The translations under genes and the position numbers were made by a program. Under the pieces are notes generated by a model that saw only the letters and a list, made by a program, of their open reading frames with translations, did not search any database and had not been told where the DNA came from. Of a stretch of DNA of 62,000 nt, positions 55,701 to 62,000 are shown piece by piece. Numbering within the stretch: the stretch's first letter is position 1; each line of letters begins with the position of its first letter. Origin of the DNA: Symsagittifera roscoffensis (Eukaryota > Xenacoelomorpha > Acoela > Convolutidae); contig NW_026971418.1 in assembly GCF_963678635.1 (NCBI RefSeq), forward strand, positions 1 through 62,000, written 5' to 3'.

Positions 55701-55972
55701 TTGATTACAAAAGATATCGTAAAATAGCGATTCTTTGGTTGTCGCGACGAGTTTCATTTTCGAATATTTGTTGTTTTTCTGTTTCATATACATTCAATGA
55801 TATTGTATGTTTGACTTCATTTGCTCGAACAAATGCTTCAAACGTTTAGATGATGGTTTATTCTAAATTGAAACATTTTATCTAATTATGTAACATAAAT
55901 TGAAATGGACAATATTGTTTCAGTGTTTCGTGGAGCCGTGTTCAGTTGACGTCGACAGCAATAAACTGACGA
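55701..55972 (+). promoter_or_regulatory. 5' flank of the NERD-helicase gene
   Basis: About 270 bp between the LTR remnant and the ATG. TTGTTTCAG|TG at about 55914-55922 looks like a 3' splice site, so a 5' UTR intron or trans-splicing is possible. In-frame TGA at 55967-55969 fixes ATG 55973 as the first usable start. No TATA box stands out. Confidence 0.4.
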
Positions 55973-58900
55973 ATGGCTGCTTCTGATTGCTTCCAGAAAC
56001 TCCAGTATTTCGTTCCAGGTGGGTGCTCGGATATTAAAGATTTCAGGTCTATGTGTGACTGGTACATGAACTTATGTTTTCCCGATTGGTTGGAAAACAA
56101 TACGCCCAAAGGAGTTTACCTGGTACCTCCTCTACCTCTATCAATGCCTCCTAACCCGCCTGAGGGATCTTCAGGGGGTCAAGATGTCGGATACATCAAG
56201 TACATGCATTTCAGAACTGAACAAAAATCGAAAACTGAAGAATTTAAATTTGTGCAAAAAATCCAAAAGTACGCCGTAGAAAAAGAATTGCCAATGTTCA
56301 TTTTTCACGGACTTGCTGTTGACAAATCGCAATGGGACATGATTTTAACAGTTGCAGAACATGAAATGCCTTCCAAATGCCTGGACGATTTGCGAAATAG
56401 TTCTAAAATTAAACTCAACCGTAAAGGTTTCCCCGAAAACTTAGAGATTGATTGCATGACTATTGACCCAAAAAATGGAGTTGTCTTGTGGGAGATCAAA
56501 AGTCGCAGTTTTCAAGGTCAAGCGACCAAAGGTTTCAAAAAAATCAAACTGGCCCACGAACAGCTGAACAGAGACGAATTATTTGTTTCTTGGATTTCAC
56601 AACATTTCTGCTCTTCGAGTCATGCTGTTGTAACAAAAAAATATGTTGTCTTAACTGAAGACGAAACCTCAAAAGAGTTTGAAAGGTTTCGCCAATCTTA
56701 CAAAGTTCTAAATGCTTCGATACTGCAAACGTGGGAGAGTTTATCGAATTGGTTTCGCTCCGAGATCGAATCTGAAATTCCTAGTAATTGGGAACAAACA
56801 TACAAAACACTTGTTCCCATAATGGTTGGCATAAGCGTTTCGTTTTCAGTAAAAAGCAAGAACACAGCTGAAGTTCGACCAACAAAAATTTATTTTGAAA
56901 ATCCTTCTCATGCGAAAGCAGTGCAAAAACTGGATTCAGAAATTTCTAAACAAAAGTTATCGCGAGACAACCAGCCGCGCACCGACCTGATTCCGACATC
57001 TGAGCTATCGTTCGTAAAAACCTCAAAGTCTGTGAAGCTTCTTTTCTTGACCCCACGGCAACAAGAAGTTTTAAGTTCTTCCAATAACGGAACGAAGCTA
57101 ATAATGGGACCGGCAGGGACAGGAAAAACTATTTTGACTCTTCATAAAATCATTAATTTGTGTAAATCACAACCGAAAGACAAGATACTTCTGCTCTGCA
57201 GCGGAAAATTTATCGAGTCATACTGTAAAATGCTAGAGGACAACGAAATTTCAGTTCAAAGGCTATTGATTGATGGTTGGGGTGATAAGGATATGAAGGA
57301 CGGATTTTACAGCATGTATGCCTCTGAAAGGGGGAAGGGATATTACAGAGGCAAATTCTTCGAACTTGTGTACGACCAGCTATCTTCAGATCTTGAAATA
57401 AAAGTGAGCATCAGCACAAAAGCATTTGGTCGAAAGCAAGTCATCATTGGGGAAACGAATGTTTTTCTAGAATCCCTAGAACACTGGGGTCGAAGGTTCT
57501 ATTGGGATATCAGACGACACGAAGAGAAATATCGATATATGAATCGAGGAGAGCTATCAGAGACATCACGCTGGGTTATGAAAACACATATGGTCATTGA
57601 TGATTGTGATGTACGAGAAGTTTCTAAGAGCACATTGAATCTCGTAAGGCTTTCAACCAGCGATAAATTTCTTACCTGGTTAGTTACTGACAACCACCAA
57701 TCAGAATATCAATATATGGTGCCGGACAACATAGCGCAAATCGAGAAATTGATGTCGTCAAAAAATGTTGAAGTTTTTATTCTCGAAGAAGTTCTACGAA
57801 ACTCGGTTCAAATAAACCAAATGACGCGCCGACTCGTTGAATGCATGAATCGCAGTCTAGAAGACGACGGGCACGTTTCCCCTGGTACTTTAATAGATGT
57901 AAAGCAAGGATCTAATTTCCAGGGACCTCTGATAACTATTTTTGAGCTTACAGATGCAAGCAGAGGTCCACGTCAACCAATTGACTCAACTAAATTTATA
58001 GCGTTCATTCTAAGTCAAATGATGAAAGAAGGAATGCAAGCTGGTGACATTCATATTTTGGCAGATGAAGAAAACGAATTTTTTCGTGAATTGGGGGAAA
58101 GCATTCGCCTGAGGTGTCCAGAGTTTTTGTCGCAACTGGGAATTAACGATGAAACAGAAGTTGACTGTTCCAGTTTTAGTTCGAAGATTTTTGAGATAAA
58201 GTCATCCGAATGGGAGAGGGTTATTATTAGTGACAGGCTATACGGTTATTCTAACATGGTATCGAAAATTGAGTTTAGAAGACCAAAAATTATAGGCAAC
58301 CGATTGAAGCACTGACTAAGCAACAATTACGCAATTGTAGTGAAAAAAAGAAAAACACTTTTTTTTCTGAGCCGAGAGGACTCTTCGTACAGTTTCAATC
58401 GCTGTTCGACTAATTTTTCTATAGTCTGTATAATAAGATTTACCTACTGACCGTGTTCAACGTTTTGTCAAAATCAAAAGAACTGAAGTTTAAAAAAAGC
58501 AGATTTCAGAAATGTTTTACTGGAGTTTTCATGTAAGATTTAAGTTACATTAAAAAAAAATTACTGAATTATTTCGAAATTTGGCAATTTGTTTTCCGAA
58601 GAACCCACCTGCAATTTTGTACAATTAAATGTCTTGTTATCATATTCCGATTGTTATGAAAAATTGGCTTTCCGACTATTTTTGACATTTAACGTTTTCG
58701 TATTTGAACTACTCGGTACACTATAAAAAGCATGCTTACGCGATTCGGGAGAAGAAGAGACTGATATTTAAGAAGACATATCTTCTTTGGATGACTTCAA
58801 ATTCAGTGATATATCCCAGTGAGAGATATTAAAAATGGGTAGGAACTTTTTATTTGGGTTCGTTTTGTTTTTTTTCCATGCAAAATAAGGAACCACAAAC

Positions 58901-60344
58901 AACCATCGGATTGGGCTGAGTGAGATATCAAATTAAAGCCCTCCCAGTCGTGATTCGAGTGTCATTAAAAATATTTCAAAATTGTTCCGGTGTCGAGAGA
59001 AACCGGTATGGATTTTTGAGCTTTACCTAATTTCGATCGATCAAAGGGAGTTAAGCGAAGACAAAATTCGTTAAACAGGTGTGTGAATTTAGCTGACAAA
59101 AACGTATTTTTTAATAAAAATAGATGTAAAAGCTTAATTTGGTGCTTCTATTGAAAGGAATTTTGTTTAAACTGCGCAAAAAGTTGGAAAAACTTGAAGT
59201 TTAGTTTTTACATTGTTGTCAACTGTTGTCGATAATGCTTTATTTGCTAACTTGCTGCGCTTCTATATAGTTCTCTCATCACACCTTGCACAAGAATCGG
59301 CCATAATTTAAAGAAGCTAATAACTTGAAGATATTTTTTGTAATTTTTGTGAAAGTGGTCGAAACATTCTGGGCTACTTCTACAGCAACCGGCTATCTTT
59401 TCTAAAAACTGGAAACGGTTTCCCATTTCTTCTGAAAAACGAAGAAAAAGCATTAGCAACTCCTGTACTTGCAATATGAAAGGCAATGACATCATCCCTA
59501 AAAACAGAACATGACTGCGCGTATCAGGGCGAAGCCCTGAATCGCGCAGTCTTTTCAGTTCTATGAAGCAGTAATAACATGAAATTCTTGTGAAAATCAG
59601 ACGCACATCTCCCCACACGCCAATTAAAGTATAAAGTTATAAGTTTTGCTCCTAGTAAGAAATCAATTATGGCAAATTAGCTTCCTTTTACCAGTTTGGA
59701 GCGATTTCTGAAACGGATTAAATCTCCGCTTGCGCGTTGATGACTCGAAATAAGTTGCGCGTTTATTGTCCCGAAATGATCAAAAAGCGATGTGTACACC
59801 CTCATATTTTAACGAAAGATGATCACAGGTGAAAAATTTTTTCAAATTTAAGCTCTGGACAACATTACCTTTCGAATGATAAAAGAAAATTCCGTCAAAA
59901 ATGGCTAGGTAAAAGTCGGAAATTTGTCTGAAGAAGAATGTACCACCCCAAGCACAAATATTCCGTTACTTTTGTAACGAAATTCGGAACAAAAAGTAGT
60001 GGAACAATAATACAATAAACTAATGAAAACTTCGCGAGAGCCGAAAATATTAAAAGCTTAGTCACTTGATCTACTTGGTCTTCTTGCGAGCTGCATAACT
60101 CAATTAGTATATTGAAAAGCTATATCTAGCATGTACACGCGCACGATCTCAACTTTACATTGTTGCCTATCCAACGTTTAGCGATCTGCTGTCAAAGACA
60201 TTTGGTATGCCGATGGAAAATCTGATAGTTCAAAAGTACGAATGGTGCGAAACGAACCAAGAATTCAAACTGAACAATGATCGAAGTTATTCAGAAGAAG
60301 AAATCGAGAGAGGCGAATATAAGTTCAGTTTAATTATTCCTTAA
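55973..60344 (+). CDS. NERD nuclease - superfamily 1 helicase fusion gene (two exons)
   Basis: Exon 1 is 55973-58258 and exon 2 is 60108-60344, joined ATG|GTATCG ... CAATTAG|TAT in phase 0, giving 840 residues. Residues 90-210 are NERD-like with the PD-(D/E)XK core EID (158-160) and WEIK (E174, K176). The SF1 helicase follows: Q-type motif LTPRQQ (359-364), Walker A GPAGTGKT (379-386), Walker B VIDDCD (541-546), motif III TDNHQSEYQ (572-580), motif IV LRNSVQI (608-614) and motif V-like KSSEWERVII (743-752). Motif VI LYLACTRARSQLYIV (767-781) is in exon 2. Walker B has Asp where Glu is usual. Without splicing exon 1 would end at TGA 58316 after 18 extra codons and lack motif VI. AATAAA occurs at 60621 and 60635. 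A nuclease-helicase in DNA repair or anti-element defence is plausible; the function is unknown. Confidence 0.85.
58259..60107 (+). other. Intron of the NERD-helicase gene
   Basis: 1849 bp from GTATCG to CAATTAG. AT-rich and non-coding in the sense direction apart from the repeat copy R5 at 59513-59995. A 123-codon antisense ORF (59247-59618) partly covers R5 and is not supported as a gene. Confidence 0.7.
59513..59995 (-). mobile_element. Hairpin-ended repeat, copy R5, inside the intron
   Basis: Reverse-oriented copy. Its terminal structure is the most complete of the family: GACTGCGCG pairs with CGCGCAGTC around the inner stem CAGGGC-GAA-GCCCTG, spanning 59513-59551. The far end carries TTCGGAAC near 59983-59990. 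Confidence 0.75.
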
Positions 60345-60719
60345 GAGCAGAGGAAACAGATTTTTCATAGTCGCTGTAAAATATTGCCTATTTAGTAATT
60401 CGTTGGTAGTTAGACTGATTAACATTTGTCATTTTGATCAAAGTTTTCTTAACGTTTATATGTTGTTAAAATTCAGCCGGCTGATTGAAGCAAAACAGCT
60501 AAAATTACTGAAATATAAAGTGTTTTATTTTAACATTCAAAATGGGTCAGTGAAACTCCATGACTGCAAATGGGATTAGTTTAATTTGGTGTTAAAATAT
60601 TTAAAAAAAAACAAGTTTGAAATAAACAGTGGTAAATAAACTCAGCTTTTAATTAAACGAAAGTTTTGAAATCATTTGGGGGAGACCAGAAGGTCATTTG
60701 ATTTGTTTATTGACACTGT
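60345..60719. other. 3' flank of the NERD-helicase gene
   Basis: Contains two AATAAA motifs (60621-60626 and 60635-60640) suited to polyadenylation of the gene. Otherwise featureless up to the LTR at 60720. Confidence 0.5.
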
Positions 60720-61128
60720 GAGTTAGGACCGAGTTGGTTAACTCATAGAGTAATTTCGGATAGGGTACACCGTCTGCTCGTCACGCTATCTTATTTTCGG
60801 CCGGATAGATTCGTGCAACTTCTTAGTCTAATACCGATCCTAATCTTACTCTTATACTATCTAGTCTCAGGTTGTTTAACTAGTCTCTGCTAGGCTCAAT
60901 AGATCTAGGGTATACTGGTCTATTGCGGCTGCTGAAGTGCTCGGGAGAGTCCAACTAATTTCTAAGTTAAATTCAAATCTCTCTGGTGCTGAAATTACAA
61001 GTAACTTCAGCACTTACAAATAAGTGGGTTGTTAGTTAGATGGATCATGATTGGTTAATATTAAATACTTTACATTGGTAAAACATTTAATTTATCCAAT
61101 CATAAAATATAGTTTAGATCAGGTTCCA
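60720..61128 (-). repeat. Element C 3' LTR
   Basis: 409 bp, about 97 percent identical to the element B LTR, again TG...CA. It shares GGACCGAG near its plus-strand start with the older LTR at 45656. The preceding ACTG (60716-60719) would be its target duplication; the other end is outside the window. Confidence 0.88.
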
Positions 61129-62000
61129 CCCATCCGGGTTTTACAGAGTTTTTTAGAATAGTTCTTCTGCAATTCGAAGGATGGATGATGGACGTTTGTT
61201 TTTGGCGAACATCATAATTTTCTTCCGTTTCCTCTTTTGTTAGGGAAGTTCCAGGAAGCTGGAGTTAGAGACATAAGACGTTGTGTTCTTCTTGTGACAA
61301 CGACTAAGTCTTCGCAACAACCTCAAATCTGATTTCAGAATGGTTGGCTATGTCAGGTTTTTCTGTTCTTCGTGGAGAACTTCTTTTGTGTCTGATCTAG
61401 CTTGGGAATGGCGTGGAGATTGTGCGTGGAGGGGATGCCTGGTTACTCGGATCTGTACGTATACTTGAACATCGAGGTGGTCATTGGTCTAGTTCAATGA
61501 AGTCCTTTTCTGCGAGGTCAAGTCGTACTCTAAATCCTTTGAGTTGTGATTGTGAGCGGCATATCGATTGTAGTTGGTCATTCTCTCTCGAGTGTAGTGG
61601 GGTCGTCTTGTCTTTTGATGTTCGTCCTTGGTGTTGTATTCTGATCTATATATTGCATCATGTGATTTTACATTTTATAAAACTTTTATTAGTTTAATAT
61701 TTTTTAATAATGATTTTAGTTAGTTGTTTTCACAAAAGCTTTTTGTTTTAGTTCGGTTATTTTGAAGAGTTACTCACCCTTGAGTAGCTCTTATTAAAAA
61801 TAGAGGTGTGGTCACAAAGCGTGTATGTAGCGCGGTGGGTTAGGCCGGCTATAGAGCATGCTCAGGACGTCCTTCCTGGTGGGTTAGGCCAGGAGTGGGA
61901 GTATGATTTCATGCGGTTTTTGTGAGGGGTCCTGTTATGTGACAACGTTTTATGTTGGGTTTGTTGTGGTTTTTCTTATGTCTTGTTGGTTATGTCCTTT
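61129..62000 (-). mobile_element. Element C: 3' part of a second B-family element, runs off the window
   Basis: Matches 46471-47300 of element B up to 61960 at roughly 96 percent, then differs completely from B. In the minus strand one frame upstream of the junction closes with TAA at about 61950-61952, as expected if a longer pol (with integrase) ends here. Only the last tens of bases of that region are inside the window. Confidence 0.85.

Noticed and set aside
58259-58318. C-terminus of the NERD-helicase at the TGA 58316-58318
   Set aside because: The 18 residues after 58258 lack motif VI, while a phase-compatible exon with motif VI lies at 60108. The long ORF simply reads into the intron.
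59247-59618. 123-codon minus-strand ORF in the helicase intron
   Set aside because: Part of it is repeat R5 including its hairpin, and the remainder has no recognisable motif.

Overview
The window is AT-rich, repeat-dense DNA from a multicellular invertebrate nuclear genome. The evidence is GT-AG introns, broken copies of animal-type genes (Artemis/SNM1-like nuclease, JmjC-domain protein), long LTR retrotransposons, LINE and MITE debris, and large simple-sequence and minisatellite arrays. The clade cannot be fixed from sequence alone. No rRNA, tRNA gene or CRISPR array was seen.

Layout. 1-2592: microsatellite, then a 29-bp minisatellite. 2.6-12.7 kb: AT-rich DNA with a hairpin-ended repeat family, a 200-bp MITE, a 220-bp palindrome, a decayed LINE reverse transcriptase and zinc-finger-like scraps. 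12.8-16.7 kb: more GC-rich DNA studded with CCCTCCG motifs, probably the leader of element A. 16.7-30.86 kb: element A, a decayed Ty3/gypsy-type retrotransposon of unusual size. After gag, protease, RT, RNase H and integrase it carries a macro domain in the same frame as integrase, then a second coding block with two SGNH-hydrolase-like regions and an unknown helical region. It is cut off at its 3' end by a tandem-duplicated repeat. 30.86-36.6 kb: repeats and a broken JmjC-type gene with recognisable splice acceptors. 36.6-40.0 kb: acidic/RG-rich coding scraps, a ~220-bp satellite and a broken Artemis-like gene. 40.0-45.6 kb: repeat debris including a foldback pair.

45.65-55.70 kb holds a nested LTR pair. 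An old LTR with 4-bp target duplication CTAT was split by a young element B on the minus strand. Element B has apparently identical 410-bp LTRs and target duplication TCAG. It encodes four ORFs; ORFs 2, 3 and 4 lie in one frame and are separated only by single TAA codons. Its pol lacks integrase. The 3' end of a relative (element C, 60.72 kb to the window end) diverges exactly at the break, which points to an internal deletion in B.

55.97-60.34 kb: the one apparently intact cellular gene, a two-exon gene for a predicted 840-residue protein joining a NERD-type PD-(D/E)XK nuclease domain to a superfamily-1 helicase. The large first exon stops before helicase motif VI. A short second exon after a ~1.85-kb intron supplies it. 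This gene and the macro/SGNH additions of element A are the most interesting content of the window.
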